DNA of 64,000 bases from DASRDU01 sp035560235 (GTDB taxonomy: Bacteria; Acidobacteriota; Blastocatellia; RBC074): contig DATMAG010000025.1 in the NCBI GenBank assembly GCA_035560235.1, positions 18,440-82,439 of the forward strand. The letters run 5' to 3'. Both the position numbers and the translations under genes were made by a program. Numbering within the stretch: position 1 is the first letter of the stretch; each line of letters begins with the position of its first letter. The notes under the pieces were generated by a model, which was given only the letters and a program-made list of their open reading frames with translations, searched no databases and was not told the DNA's origin. Below, in pieces: positions 39,907 through 48,606 of the stretch.

Positions 39907-41244
39907 ATGCATAATCATTCAATCCTCATCGCGCTGCTGCTGACTCTGACGCCACTGACGGCGTGCGGCGTGCTCTCGGCTGAGCGTAACGTGCCGGTAA
40001 CGAAGGCGGCAGTGAAGATTCCACCGGCCAGAGCGATTCCTGAAAATTCGGATGCCGGTGAAGCGGCGATCCGGTTTCTCGAGAATCGCGTCAAGGGTGA
40101 TCCCGATGACATCGTCGCGCACAACCGGCTCGGCGGTTATTACCTGCAGCGGCTGCGCGAGACGGGCAATGTGACCTGGCTCGAACTCGCCACGCGCACG
40201 GCGCAGGCTTCGCTGCGGGCTGTTCCGGCTGAGCAGAATCCGGGCGGGCTGGCGCTGCTGGCGCAAACGGAATTCGCGGCGCACAACTTCAATGCCGCGC
40301 GCGATGCGGCAACTCAGTTGCTCAGCATCAGGCACTGGCAGGACGCGAACCGCAGCTTTCCGCATCAGATGCTCGGCGATGCCCTGCTTGAACTGGGCGA
40401 TTACGACGGGGCCGAAGAAGCTTACCGGCAGATGAAAAAGTCAGGCAGCGGCGTCGCAGTCATCACGCGGCTCGCGCATCTGGCCTGGCTCAAGGGCAAA
40501 CCAAATGAAGCGCAGCAGCTTTACGGCGAAGCGCTCAGTCTGGCGACAGAGCAGGTTCCGCCTGCACGCGAAACTGTCGCCTGGTGCCGCTGGCAGCTTG
40601 GCGAACTGGCTTTTGCGACGGGCGATTATGAAACTGCGGAAAAACATTATGCTGACGCGCTGATTACCTTTCCGAACTACTTTCGCGCGCTCGCCGGACT
40701 TGGCCGCGCCCGCGCTGCACGAGGCGACCTCACGGGCGGCATCGAGCAGTACGAACAGGCAGTCAGAATCATTCCCGAACCAGTCTTCGTTGCCGCGCTC
40801 GGCGATCTGTACGCGCAGGCCGGGCGCGCCAGAGAATCTGCTGCGCAATACGCCCTGGTTGAGCAGACCGCAAAGCTCAGCGCAGCGAGCGGCGTGCTTT
40901 ACAATCGCCAGCTCGCGCTCTTTTATGCCGATCACGACCTGAACCCGCAGCAGGCGTACGAACAGGCCGCGAAGGAGTACGAAGCGCGGCGCGACATTTA
41001 CGGAGCCGATGCGCTGGCGTGGACTGCGCTCAAGGCGGGCCGCGTCAGCGAAGCACAGAATTCCATCACAGAAGCGCTGCGGCTGGGCACGCAGGATGCG
41101 CGCCTGTTCTATCACGCCGGAGTCATTGCCCGCGCCGCCGGTGATCGTCAGGCTGCGCGCAATTACCTGCAACGCGCGCTGAATATCAGCCCGCAGTTCG
41201 ACCCGTTGCAGTCATCATTTGCCCGCAAACTGCTGGCAGAGTAA
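39907..41244 (+). CDS. TPR-repeat lipoprotein
   Basis: 445 residues from the ATG at 39907; an upstream frame overlaps the DUF4331 gene and is rejected. A signal peptide ends in the lipobox LTAC (Cys20), so the protein is lipid-anchored. The body is TPRs (for example LGDYDGAEEAYRQMK, FATGDYETAEKHYADALITF, and RARGDLTGGIEQYEQAVRI read without the first residues). It is followed by the 41274 repeat. It is the third gene of the secreted group and may be a scaffold for the DUF4331 and PPC proteins. Confidence 0.75.
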   Translation: MHNHSILIALLLTLTPLTACGVLSAERNVPVTKAAVKIPPARAIPENSDAGEAAIRFLENRVKGDPDDIVAHNRLGGYYLQRLRETGNVTWLELATRTAQASLRAVPAEQNPGGLALLAQTEFAAHNFNAARDAATQLLSIRHWQDANRSFPHQMLGDALLELGDYDGAEEAYRQMKKSGSGVAVITRLAHLAWLKGKPNEAQQLYGEALSLATEQVPPARETVAWCRWQLGELAFATGDYETAEKHYADALITFPNYFRALAGLGRARAARGDLTGGIEQYEQAVRIIPEPVFVAALGDLYAQAGRARESAAQYALVEQTAKLSAASGVLYNRQLALFYADHDLNPQQAYEQAAKEYEARRDIYGADALAWTALKAGRVSEAQNSITEALRLGTQDARLFYHAGVIARAAGDRQAARNYLQRALNISPQFDPLQSSFARKLLAE

Positions 41245-41273
41245 TCTGTCAAAGCGTGACATTCTGATGAGAA

Positions 41274-41380
41274 GAAGAGAGATGACGGAACAGACGGAAA
41301 TAACGAAACCAACGAAACGGAACTGAACAGGTTCAGAAATTTCCGCGTGTTTCGTTTTTTTCCGCGTGTTCCGCGTTTTC
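41274..41380. repeat. Intergenic repeat starting GAAGAGAGATGACGGAACA (copy 1)
   Basis: The first 19 bases (41274-41292) are identical to 53109-53127 (copy 2). The element goes on with GAAA/ACGAAAC units and on the right with TTTCG and TTCCGCG units, giving a weak overall palindrome. It begins 30 bases after the stop codon of the TPR gene; copy 2 begins 24 bases after a stop codon. Confidence 0.65.
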
Positions 41381-41424
41381 TCCTTCTGTGCTTTCTCTGT
41401 TTCACTTAACAACCTTCGATCCTG

Positions 41425-43617
41425 ATGAACTTTCGACTTCGCCCCGTTCTGATTGCTTTCAGCCTGGTCGTGCCGGCGCTGAGTGCGCTGGCGCATCCGC
41501 TGGGACAATTCACGGTCAATCACTTCACGCGCATTGAATCGGGCGCTGACCGCCTGCGCCTGCGTTACGTTGTTGATCTGGCCGAACTCGCCACGTTTCA
41601 GGAACTGCAAAAGGCCGACACCGACAGCAGCGGCTCGCTCTCTGAAGCCGAATCGCAGGCCTATCTTGAGCGCGTCGTGAATGAATTTTTGAGCGGCCTG
41701 AGCCTGACTGCCGATGGTCAGCCGGTTTCACTGCAGGTCACGCACCGCATTCTGTCGCTGCCGCCAGGCGCGGCCAACCTGCCGACGATGCGCATCGAGT
41801 GCGATTTTGAGGGCCGCCTGCCTTCAGGCCCGGCTCTGGTCAGAAAACTTCAGTTCACAGACAACAATCACCGCGACCGGCAGGGCTGGCACGAAATCGT
41901 GGTTGTTCCGACAAGTGGCGCGGCAGTCTTTGACAGCACGGCTTTTGGCAACGGCATTACCGATGAATTGAAAGCTTACCCGGAAGACATGCTGCTGGCG
42001 CCGCTCAGTGAACGATCAGCCGCATGGTCAGTGGCGCCGGGCGCTGCGCCGGCGGGCGCGCAACCGCTGCTCACGCGCGCAGGCAAACCGCTCGCTGACA
42101 AAAGCAGCGCAACGACGCGGTGGCTGATGGCGCACATCAATTCATCAGATTTTGCCGTCATAGCGCTGCTGCTGGCTTTCGTGCTGGGCGCGCTGCACGC
42201 CTTCACGCCCGGTCACGGCAAAACCGTTGTCGGAGCTTATCTGGCCGGCTCAAAAGGCACGGTCAGACACGCCTTCTTTCTGGGCGCAACGGTGACGGTG
42301 ACGCATACGCTCTCGGTTTATGCGCTGCTGCTGGTGACGCTGGCCGGGTCACGATTTTTCAGGGCTGAAACTTTCGTGCAGGCGCTCGGCATCATTTCGG
42401 GCGTCATCATTCTGGTGATGGGCCTGAGCCTGTTCGTGCAGCGGCTGCGTTCAGCCTTTGCGCCCGCGCACGATCACGCACACGATCACGAACATTCACA
42501 CGACGGGCATTCGCATTCGCATTTGCCGCCTGAACAGGTGACGTGGCGCAACCTGCTTTCGCTCGGCATTTCGGGCGGGCTGCTGCCGTGCGAAGCGGCG
42601 CTGGCCCTGGCCATCGGAGCCATTGGCATCAATCGCCCGGCCTTCGGGCTGCTGCTGATTCTGGCCTTCAGCCTGGGCCTGGCCGGAGTGCTGACCGGCA
42701 TCGGCATCGCCTTTGTTTACACGGGCGATTTTCTCAAATCGCGCAGCCGCCAGCAGAGCGCCCTGCAAAGCGTGGCCACCACACTGCCCGCCCTCAGCGC
42801 GCTGGTGATTGCGGTCATCGGCGGGTTCATCACCTGGCAGGCGCTCGAACAGGCCGGAGTCAGATTCAGCGAACTGCTCACGACGGCTGAACCGGCGAGT
42901 TCGCTTTCGACCATTTCAGTGCTGACGCTCGGCCTTGTCCTCGGACTCAAGCACGCAGTAGAAGCCGATCACCTGGCCGCCGTCACAGCCATTGTCAGCG
43001 AACGCAAAAGCCTGCTGAGTTCAACTCTGGTCGGCGGGTTGTGGGGCATCGGTCACACGATTCCGATTCTGCTGGTCGGGCTGGCCGTGATTATTCTGCG
43101 CGTGGAAATCAAAGAGCGCGTCGGGCTGTCGCTTGAATTCTGCGTCGGGCTGATGCTGATTGCGCTCGGCGCGCACGCCTTGTGGAAGCTGCTGCGCGGC
43201 GACCGTCTGCATCTGCACGCCCATAAACACGGCGGGCACGTTCACCTGCATCCGCACTTTCACGAAAGGAAATCGCCGCACGATGAAGCGCACACGCATC
43301 ATGGTTTCAGGCTCGGACTGCGCCCGCTCTTTGTCGGAATGATGCACGGGCTGGCGGGCAGCGCGGCGCTCGTGCCGCTCGTGGTGGCTGAAATCCGCTC
43401 GCCGCTCGTCGGCATGTTTTACATGCTCGTTTTCGGCTGCGGTTCGATTGGCGGGATGATGCTGATGAGTTCGCTGGTCGGGCTGCCGCTGCACCTGACT
43501 GCCTCGCGTTTCGTGCGTTTCAATTACGCGATGCGCGCCCTGGCCGGACTCTTCAGCGTCGGGTTCGGATTGTTTATGGTCTACAAAATCGGCTTTACCG
43601 AAGGGCTGCTGCGCTGA
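41425..43617 (+). CDS. Two-module nickel/cobalt transporter (NicO/NiCoT)
   Basis: 730 residues. A signal peptide (1-24) is followed by a periplasmic domain (about 25-215) with an EF-hand-like loop DTDSSGSLSEAE. The first membrane module has the NicO/RcnA motif HAFTPGHGKT. The second has the NiCoT signature HAVEADHLAAVTAI (the HX4DH metal motif). Each is followed by a His-rich loop (HDHAHDHEHSHDGHSHSH, and one with HLHAHKHGGHVHLHPHFH). Such proteins move Ni or Co across the inner membrane. Its place 6.5 kb before a [NiFe]-hydrogenase suggests nickel uptake, though export cannot be excluded. No clear RBS. Confidence 0.8.
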   Translation: MNFRLRPVLIAFSLVVPALSALAHPLGQFTVNHFTRIESGADRLRLRYVVDLAELATFQELQKADTDSSGSLSEAESQAYLERVVNEFLSGLSLTADGQPVSLQVTHRILSLPPGAANLPTMRIECDFEGRLPSGPALVRKLQFTDNNHRDRQGWHEIVVVPTSGAAVFDSTAFGNGITDELKAYPEDMLLAPLSERSAAWSVAPGAAPAGAQPLLTRAGKPLADKSSATTRWLMAHINSSDFAVIALLLAFVLGALHAFTPGHGKTVVGAYLAGSKGTVRHAFFLGATVTVTHTLSVYALLLVTLAGSRFFRAETFVQALGIISGVIILVMGLSLFVQRLRSAFAPAHDHAHDHEHSHDGHSHSHLPPEQVTWRNLLSLGISGGLLPCEAALALAIGAIGINRPAFGLLLILAFSLGLAGVLTGIGIAFVYTGDFLKSRSRQQSALQSVATTLPALSALVIAVIGGFITWQALEQAGVRFSELLTTAEPASSLSTISVLTLGLVLGLKHAVEADHLAAVTAIVSERKSLLSSTLVGGLWGIGHTIPILLVGLAVIILRVEIKERVGLSLEFCVGLMLIALGAHALWKLLRGDRLHLHAHKHGGHVHLHPHFHERKSPHDEAHTHHGFRLGLRPLFVGMMHGLAGSAALVPLVVAEIRSPLVGMFYMLVFGCGSIGGMMLMSSLVGLPLHLTASRFVRFNYAMRALAGLFSVGFGLFMVYKIGFTEGLLR

Positions 43618-43618
43618 A

Positions 43619-43987
43619 TCAGGCGGCAGGGATTGGCCCCGCCGCAACCAGTTTCTTCCGGCCGGCATTCACAATCAGATTCAGCCCTTCCAGAGTCCTT
43701 GCGCCGAGCAGAATCAGGTCTCCCTTTTCAGCAAAGACCACTTCATCAACCGTGAAGTATTTGTCATACCTGATAATCGCAAATCCGACGCTGCGCGTAA
43801 TCTGCTGCCCGTTGGCCATAACGAACGGCAGATCCTTCTTTTCACGCCTGACGCCAATTCTTTCGAGCGTGGCTGCCGGTATCCAGGTGTATTCGCTGCC
43901 GGTGTCCACCAGCATTTTGCTGATGACGGCAGAACGGCTGCGCTCAGCAACGTTTTCGATTTTGCACCTGATGTAGAACGTGCCCAT
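43619..43987 (-). CDS. Retropepsin-like aspartic protease
   Basis: 122 residues, one domain. The active-site motif is MLVDTGSEYTWIP (DTG at about 27-30), followed by the flap and hydrophobic GARTLEGLNLIVN block typical of dimeric gag-like bacterial aspartyl proteases. The whole fold is present without signal peptide or membrane anchor, so it would act in the cytoplasm as a dimer. It is convergent with the nickel transporter (one base between the stops). Substrate unknown. Confidence 0.8.
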   Translation of the reverse strand: MGTFYIRCKIENVAERSRSAVISKMLVDTGSEYTWIPAATLERIGVRREKKDLPFVMANGQQITRSVGFAIIRYDKYFTVDEVVFAEKGDLILLGARTLEGLNLIVNAGRKKLVAAGPIPAA

Positions 43988-44151
43988 AGGCTTTCTCTTT
44001 CAATTCCCCTTTCAGAATTGCAGATGTGCTGCTTCCTGCGATTGAATTTTCTCGCACTTCCAGTCAGGAATGTCCGTATCCTGCAGTATAAAATATCAGA
44101 TGAGTACGGTTGCCGTCAGATTTTCACGGCCACAGCCGGAGCATTCAAATT

Positions 44152-44820
44152 ATGTGCGGACGATTCACACAACATCACAACGAGGACGAAATCATTGAGC
44201 GGTTCGCAGTCAGCGAGGTCGCCTTTGAGCCGGTGCCGCGCTACAACATCGCGCCGACGCAGTATCTGGCGGCGATCATCGCGCAGCCCGATGGCAGACT
44301 GCTGACTTCGTTTCGCTGGGGGCTGGTGCCGCGCTGGGCGAAGGATCTGAAGCTCGCGGCCAGCATGATCAATGCGCGGGCTGAAACTGTCGCTGACAAG
44401 GCGGCCTATCGCACGCCGCTGCAACGGCAGCGCTGTCTGATTCCGGCTGACGGCTGGTATGAATGGAAGAAGACTGCGAACGGCAAGCAGCCGTACTACT
44501 TCCGTCGCCGCGATGGCGGGCTGTTTGCCTTCGCGGGTTTGTGGGATGAATGGAAAGACCCGGCGACCGCAGAACCGCTGCGCACCTGCACGATCATCAC
44601 CTGCGCGGCGAATGAACTCGCCGCGCCCGTTCACGACCGGATGCCCGTCGTTCTCACGCCTGAACACGAAGCGCTGTGGCTCGATTCAAAGCCAGTCGGC
44701 GTGCTTGCGCTGACCGAACTGCTGACGCCGTATCCGGCTGATGAACTGGAAGCCATTCCTGTTTCGCGCGCGGTCAATTCCCCGTCCGTTGACAGCCCTG
44801 AGCTGATCGCCGGGATTTGA
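44152..44820 (+). CDS. SOS-response-associated protein YedK/HMCES (SRAP)
   Basis: 222 residues from the ATG at 44152, which places Cys2 directly after Met, as required: Cys2 becomes the N-terminal residue and forms a thiazolidine link with abasic sites in single-stranded DNA. Conserved parts are MCGRFTQHH, YNIAPTQ, WGLVPRWAK, NARAETV, RCLIPADGWYEW and the His in PVHDRMPV. An in-frame ATG at 44110 would abolish the Cys2 and is rejected. No LexA box is evident. Confidence 0.9.
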   Translation: MCGRFTQHHNEDEIIERFAVSEVAFEPVPRYNIAPTQYLAAIIAQPDGRLLTSFRWGLVPRWAKDLKLAASMINARAETVADKAAYRTPLQRQRCLIPADGWYEWKKTANGKQPYYFRRRDGGLFAFAGLWDEWKDPATAEPLRTCTIITCAANELAAPVHDRMPVVLTPEHEALWLDSKPVGVLALTELLTPYPADELEAIPVSRAVNSPSVDSPELIAGI

Positions 44821-44829
44821 ATGAAACCT

Positions 44830-45843
44830 TCACCGGGATGAACTGCGCGATTTCCCGGCTTTGCCTGCGGCAGCAGACATGGTTTTGCGCGCCAGCTTCG
44901 GAATGATTTCGCGTTCGTAAAACTGAAAGAATCCCTCCTGATCAGGTCCGACCTGATGCACCCAGACGTGGTGAAATCCGGCATCGGCGTACTCATTCAG
45001 CTTCTCCAGATGCGCCCCGGGATCAGAGCCACAGATGACCACTCTGGCCACGTCATCTTCAGTCACCATCTGCGCGGCCTGCTCGAAGTGTGCCGGCACA
45101 GGCAGCACCTGTGAAAGTTCACCCCTGATGGCTGCGTTCGGCCAGCATTCAAAGGCCGTGCGGCGCGCCTGAGCTTCATCCTGAGCGTAACAGACCGTCA
45201 TCTCGGCAAAACATGGTTTGCCCTTGCCGCCTGCCTTCTTGAACTTCTGTCTGATCTCTTTTTCCGGCGCGGTTGCGCACAGCCCGTCACCAATGCGGCC
45301 TGCAAGTTCCGCTGATTTCGGCCCGCTCGCTGCGACCAGAATCGGCGGAGGCTCTGCGGGCAGCGTGTACAGTCGTGCGTTTTCGACCGTGTAGTATTTG
45401 CCGTGAAAGCTCTGCTGCCCGCCCTGCCAGAGCTGCCGGATCACCGTGACGGCTTCCTCAAGCATCTCCTGCCGCACATCGGCTTCGGGCCAGTGGTCAC
45501 CGAGAATATGTTCGTTGAGGTTTTCGCCCGAACCGACGCCGAGCATAAACCGCCCCGGCATCATCACTGCTGCCGTCGCTGCCGCCTGCGCGATGATGGC
45601 CGGGTGAATGCGCACTGTCGGACAGGTGACGCCCGTGCCGAGCTTCAGCTTTTCAGTCACCTGCGAAATGCCGCCGATCACCGCCCAGACAAATGATCCC
45701 TGCCCCTGCCGGTCTGTCCAGGGATGAAAGTGATCGGAGATCATTGCAAAGCTGAAGCCTGCCGCTTCAGCCCGGCGCGCGCAGGCGATCAGTTCCGGCG
45801 GCGATTGTTCCTCGCTGCACAGCTTGTAGCCGAGTTCGATCAT
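44830..45843 (-). CDS. F420-dependent LLM oxidoreductase (TIGR03557-like)
   Basis: 337 residues, AGGAGGCAAAAC before the ATG. The luciferase-like barrel starts IELGYKLCSEEQSPPEL, then FAMISDHFHPW, GTGVTCPTVRIHPAIIAQAA and MLGVGSGENLNEHILGD. These match F420-dependent glucose-6-phosphate dehydrogenase relatives (TIGR03557), which hand hydride to F420. Together with the enzyme at 12387 it implies F420 in the cell. The tail (AGKAGKSRSSSR) is basic. It is 18 bases after the next upstream minus-strand gene, so probably co-transcribed. Confidence 0.85.
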   Translation of the reverse strand: MIELGYKLCSEEQSPPELIACARRAEAAGFSFAMISDHFHPWTDRQGQGSFVWAVIGGISQVTEKLKLGTGVTCPTVRIHPAIIAQAAATAAVMMPGRFMLGVGSGENLNEHILGDHWPEADVRQEMLEEAVTVIRQLWQGGQQSFHGKYYTVENARLYTLPAEPPPILVAASGPKSAELAGRIGDGLCATAPEKEIRQKFKKAGGKGKPCFAEMTVCYAQDEAQARRTAFECWPNAAIRGELSQVLPVPAHFEQAAQMVTEDDVARVVICGSDPGAHLEKLNEYADAGFHHVWVHQVGPDQEGFFQFYEREIIPKLARKTMSAAAGKAGKSRSSSR

Positions 45844-45861
45844 GTTTTGCCTCCTGATGAT

Positions 45862-46308
45862 TCACGAACGTTTGATCTCACCGTCAATATTTCCCGTCCC
45901 GGTGCGCACAGGGTTGGCGACGCCGATCAGTCTGTTCCAGAGCTGATAGGGCACATCTGATTTGGCCGCGTAAAAGTGGCCCGGTTCGACGGTCATCTCT
46001 CCGGTCGCGGTGAATTCGGTCGGATGCGGATCACTGAGGTCAATGTAAGTCGCGCCCTGCTGCAACCGGCTGCCGACGGGCAGAATGCGAATCTGCCTGA
46101 GTTCAGCATCACCGAAATCGTGCATGCGCCGGTGCAGCTCCTTGATGTCATAGACGGTTCGCGCGTCGTTGAGCGGCCCTGTGCCCGTTGTGCCGATGTT
46201 CTGCCCTGCTCCGGCGTTCGGATTGAGATCGTCTCTGTACTCTTCCGGATGCTGCGTGCCAGTGTGCTCCTGCGGCTTCGTCTGCTGTGATGGCTTTGTC
46301 TTTGCCAT
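45862..46308 (-). CDS. Conserved hypothetical hydrophilic protein
   Basis: 148 residues, AAGGAGCATTT before the ATG. The first 45 residues are low-complexity and disordered (TKPSQQTKPQEHTGTQHPEE). The rest has a compact part (YDIKELHRRMHDFGDAELRQ, LPVGSRLQQGATYIDLSDP, and YQLWNRLIGV). I do not recognise a named family; a similar pattern occurs in soil-bacterial stress loci as far as I recall. It lies between the F420 enzyme and a 72-residue hydrophilic protein, all on the minus strand with short gaps. Confidence 0.6.
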   Translation of the reverse strand: MAKTKPSQQTKPQEHTGTQHPEEYRDDLNPNAGAGQNIGTTGTGPLNDARTVYDIKELHRRMHDFGDAELRQIRILPVGSRLQQGATYIDLSDPHPTEFTATGEMTVEPGHFYAAKSDVPYQLWNRLIGVANPVRTGTGNIDGEIKRS

Positions 46309-46335
46309 AAATGCTCCTTTCTGCCCGGTCTGCTT

Positions 46336-46554
46336 TCAGCGGCCTGCTTTCGGACGGCGCGGATTCGGGCGCGACCCTGCGTGGCGCGCCATCTCTTCGC
46401 CTTCAGTGCCAGGATTGAGTTCCGGATGGTTGCGCTGCGCCTGTGTCACGAGTGATCGTTTGTTGAGTTTTTCGGCTTCACCCGAACGCGGACTCTGTTT
46501 TTTCCCTTCGCCGGTCGGCGGCTGATTAAGTTTGTTTCTGCTTTTATTGGCCAT
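46336..46554 (-). CDS. Small basic hydrophilic protein
   Basis: 72 residues from the ATG at 46554 with GGAGGGACAGCT before it; a longer frame to 46614 has no site. The sequence is charged and likely disordered (NKSRNKLNQPPTGEGKKQ, and RNHPELNPGTEGEEMARH), like small desiccation- or stress-linked proteins. First gene of a three-gene minus-strand group. Confidence 0.6.
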   Translation of the reverse strand: MANKSRNKLNQPPTGEGKKQSPRSGEAEKLNKRSLVTQAQRNHPELNPGTEGEEMARHAGSRPNPRRPKAGR

Positions 46555-46744
46555 AGCTGTCCCTCCTTCAATTACCTGTTCATCAACTGCGGGCAACCGA
46601 TATGCCAGTCGCAACAGATGACTGCGCGCACTCGATTGAGTACAGCAGCGGTACAGTGTGTACTGTCCGGCAACGGCCGGAAGCCGCCTGGAATGGCTGG
46701 AGCTGAGGTCTGCTGTTTGCCTGCTGAGCAGTGACTACAGTGGC

Positions 46745-46764
46745 GTGCGGCACAAGTGTCGCAC
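46745..46764. promoter_or_regulatory. 20-base dyad upstream of the GlsB-type gene
   Basis: GTGCGGCAC (46745-46753) and GTGTCGCAC (46756-46764) form a dyad with 8 of 9 matching pairs and a 2-base centre. It ends 31 bases before the glsB-like start. A repressor or activator site is possible; the regulator is unknown. Confidence 0.4.
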
Positions 46765-46795
46765 TCAAAATTTACGAGGAGCAGGGAGGATAATT

Positions 46796-47047
46796 ATGTC
46801 AATCTTAGCGTGGATCGTACTCGGCCTGATTGCAGGCTTCATCGCCAGTCAGCTCGTCAACAATCGCGGCGAAGGCGTCGTGATGGACATCATTCTTGGA
46901 ATCGTCGGCGCAGTGCTTGGCGGATTCCTCTTCAATCAGTTCGGGATGTCCGGGGTCACAGGGCTGAATATCTGGAGCATCATCGTCTCGATCATCGGCG
47001 CGGTGATTCTTCTCTTTATCTATCACGCCGTCAGACGCACGACGTAG
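46796..47047 (+). CDS. GlsB/YeaQ/YmgE-family stress membrane protein
   Basis: 83 residues from the ATG at 46796 (GGGAGGATAATT before it). Three hydrophobic helices with the family start WIVLGLIAGFIASQLV, then GEGVVMDIILGIVGAVLGGF, and IVSIIGAVILLFIYHAVRR. These tiny inner-membrane proteins are induced by acid, oxidative or envelope stress; mechanism unknown. The 93-base palindrome that follows may act as its terminator. Confidence 0.9.
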   Translation: MSILAWIVLGLIAGFIASQLVNNRGEGVVMDIILGIVGAVLGGFLFNQFGMSGVTGLNIWSIIVSIIGAVILLFIYHAVRRTT

Positions 47048-47078
47048 CCTTGCAACTACAGCTTCTGATGAACACAAG

Positions 47079-47171
47079 GCATTCTCCCTTCTCAATTCTC
47101 CATTATCTGCAGGAGGCTGTCCTGCAATCACAGTTCACTGCAGGGAATGGAGAATTGAGAAGGGAGAATGC
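47079..47171. repeat. 26-base-arm perfect palindrome, also a likely bidirectional terminator
   Basis: Arms at 47079-47104 and 47146-47171 are perfect inverted repeats with core CTCCCTTCTCAATTCTCC. The right arm is followed on the plus strand by TTTTT. It lies between convergent genes (GlsB-type and YihY-type). The inner part (CTGCAGG...CCTGCA) also pairs. Confidence 0.8.
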
Positions 47172-47190
47172 TTTTTCCCGCCTTACAGCT

Positions 47191-48111
47191 TCACTGTCTG
47201 CCCTGAAGCAGCACGCCCTGAGCAGCGCCGGGATGACCGGCTGATTCCTTCTGCGGCATCGGTTTATCTGCGGCGTGGGCGATTTCGGAATTGATCTCAC
47301 CGCCAATCAGAATGACTGCGCCGAGCAGGTAAAGCCAGAGCATCAGCACAATCACTGCGCCGAGACTGCCGTAAGTCGCGCTGTAACCCGGCGCCACGCG
47401 CAGGTAGAGCGAGAGCAGGAGCGAGGCAATAATCATCGCCGTGACAGCGAAGATTGCGCCGGGCGTGATCCATTCCCACTGTTGTCTGAGATTCGGCCCG
47501 AAGTAATAGATCATCTCGATGCCGATAAAGAGCAGCGCCAGCGCGATCAGATAATTCACGATGCTCCAGGCGACCGCTACTGCCGGACCAGAGCCGAACT
47601 GCGCGGCCAGCCATTCGCTGAGCTGATCGCCGAACATAATCAGAATCGTTCCGCCGACCACCAGCAGCGCCAGCATAATGGTCAGCCCGATCGCGTAGAG
47701 CCTGATCTTCCAGAACGGACGTTCTTCCTTCACGTCATAGGCCACGTTGAGCGTGCCCATCACGGCGACGACTCCGCCTGAAGCGGCCCACAGTGTTCCC
47801 AGCACGCCGAACGACAACAGACCGCCGCTGCTGTTTTTCACCACATCGTGCAGCGTGCGGCTGACGAGCGCCATCGCTTCGCCGGGCGCAACCCGGCTGA
47901 GCGCGTTCAGAATCGCTTCCTGCGCGCCCGGCATGAATCCGACCAGACTGCTCAGAAAGATGAGCATCGGAAAGAGCGCCAGCAGAAAGTAATAGGCCAG
48001 TTCAGCCGACCGGCTCAGCACGTCGTCTTCGGTGGTTTCGCGCCAGCTTCGCACGGCCAGTTCCCTGAGCGAGAGTCCGCCGAGAAATGATTGCAGCTTG
48101 CTCACCTCCAT
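47191..48111 (-). CDS. YihY/BrkB-family membrane protein
   Basis: 306 residues. The family start (FLGGLSLRELAVRSWRETTE, then SAELAYYFLLALFPMLIFL) and about six membrane helices are present, with the conserved GALWAASGG-like block (GVLGTLWAASGGVVAVMG) and the late YGSLGAVIVLMLWLYL helix. Once misnamed RNase BN, this family is of unknown function. The C-terminal 25 residues are hydrophilic. The next upstream minus-strand gene lies 126 bases away. Confidence 0.85.
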   Translation of the reverse strand: MEVSKLQSFLGGLSLRELAVRSWRETTEDDVLSRSAELAYYFLLALFPMLIFLSSLVGFMPGAQEAILNALSRVAPGEAMALVSRTLHDVVKNSSGGLLSFGVLGTLWAASGGVVAVMGTLNVAYDVKEERPFWKIRLYAIGLTIMLALLVVGGTILIMFGDQLSEWLAAQFGSGPAVAVAWSIVNYLIALALLFIGIEMIYYFGPNLRQQWEWITPGAIFAVTAMIIASLLLSLYLRVAPGYSATYGSLGAVIVLMLWLYLLGAVILIGGEINSEIAHAADKPMPQKESAGHPGAAQGVLLQGRQ

Positions 48112-48237
48112 TGCTCGCCTGTGCCCCGGCAGCCGGGAACAGACACAGTGCCTGACTCCGCAGTGTGCAAACGGCGCGCCGGACGCAGCTGCGCAGCTTC
48201 AGATGAATGAAACAGGATGAAGGTGAGTCGTAACTGT

Positions 48238-48408
48238 TCAGCTTTCGCTCGTGCGACGGCGGAATCTGGAGATCAGGCCGTTAATCAGAAAGGCGAGGCT
48301 GAAGGCAAGGAAGAAGCCTTTCCACGCGGTGCCCGCCGCGCCGGTGGCAACGAAGACTGAACCAATAAGCCAGAGGGTGATAAAGACGACTGATTCGATT
48401 TTCGACAT
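48238..48408 (-). CDS. Small two-helix membrane protein
   Basis: 56 residues: MSKIESVVFITLWLIGSVFV, a GAAGTAWKG turn, then FFLAFSLAFLINGLIS and a basic RFRRRTSES end. Two membrane helices with positive residues after the second are a typical small membrane protein. The ribosome-binding site is weak. Codon use and hydrophobic pattern support it. It lies upstream of the YihY-type gene on the same strand, 126 bases apart. Confidence 0.6.
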   Translation of the reverse strand: MSKIESVVFITLWLIGSVFVATGAAGTAWKGFFLAFSLAFLINGLISRFRRRTSES

Positions 48409-48606
48409 GACTACGAAATATTTCTCTGCCGCGCGGTTGACACACTCCGCTTCGAGGAGAGCTCAAAGGCGCTGTTTGTGATTCGGACTGAGGCTGCGGC
48501 GTCCCGCGTCTGAACGGTGCGGCGAGCCGGTTTGAACCGGGCCGATTATAGCAGTTGTCGCTGGTTTTGCGGTGCGGCTGAGGCGATTTCAGCGGGAATT
48601 AATGCG

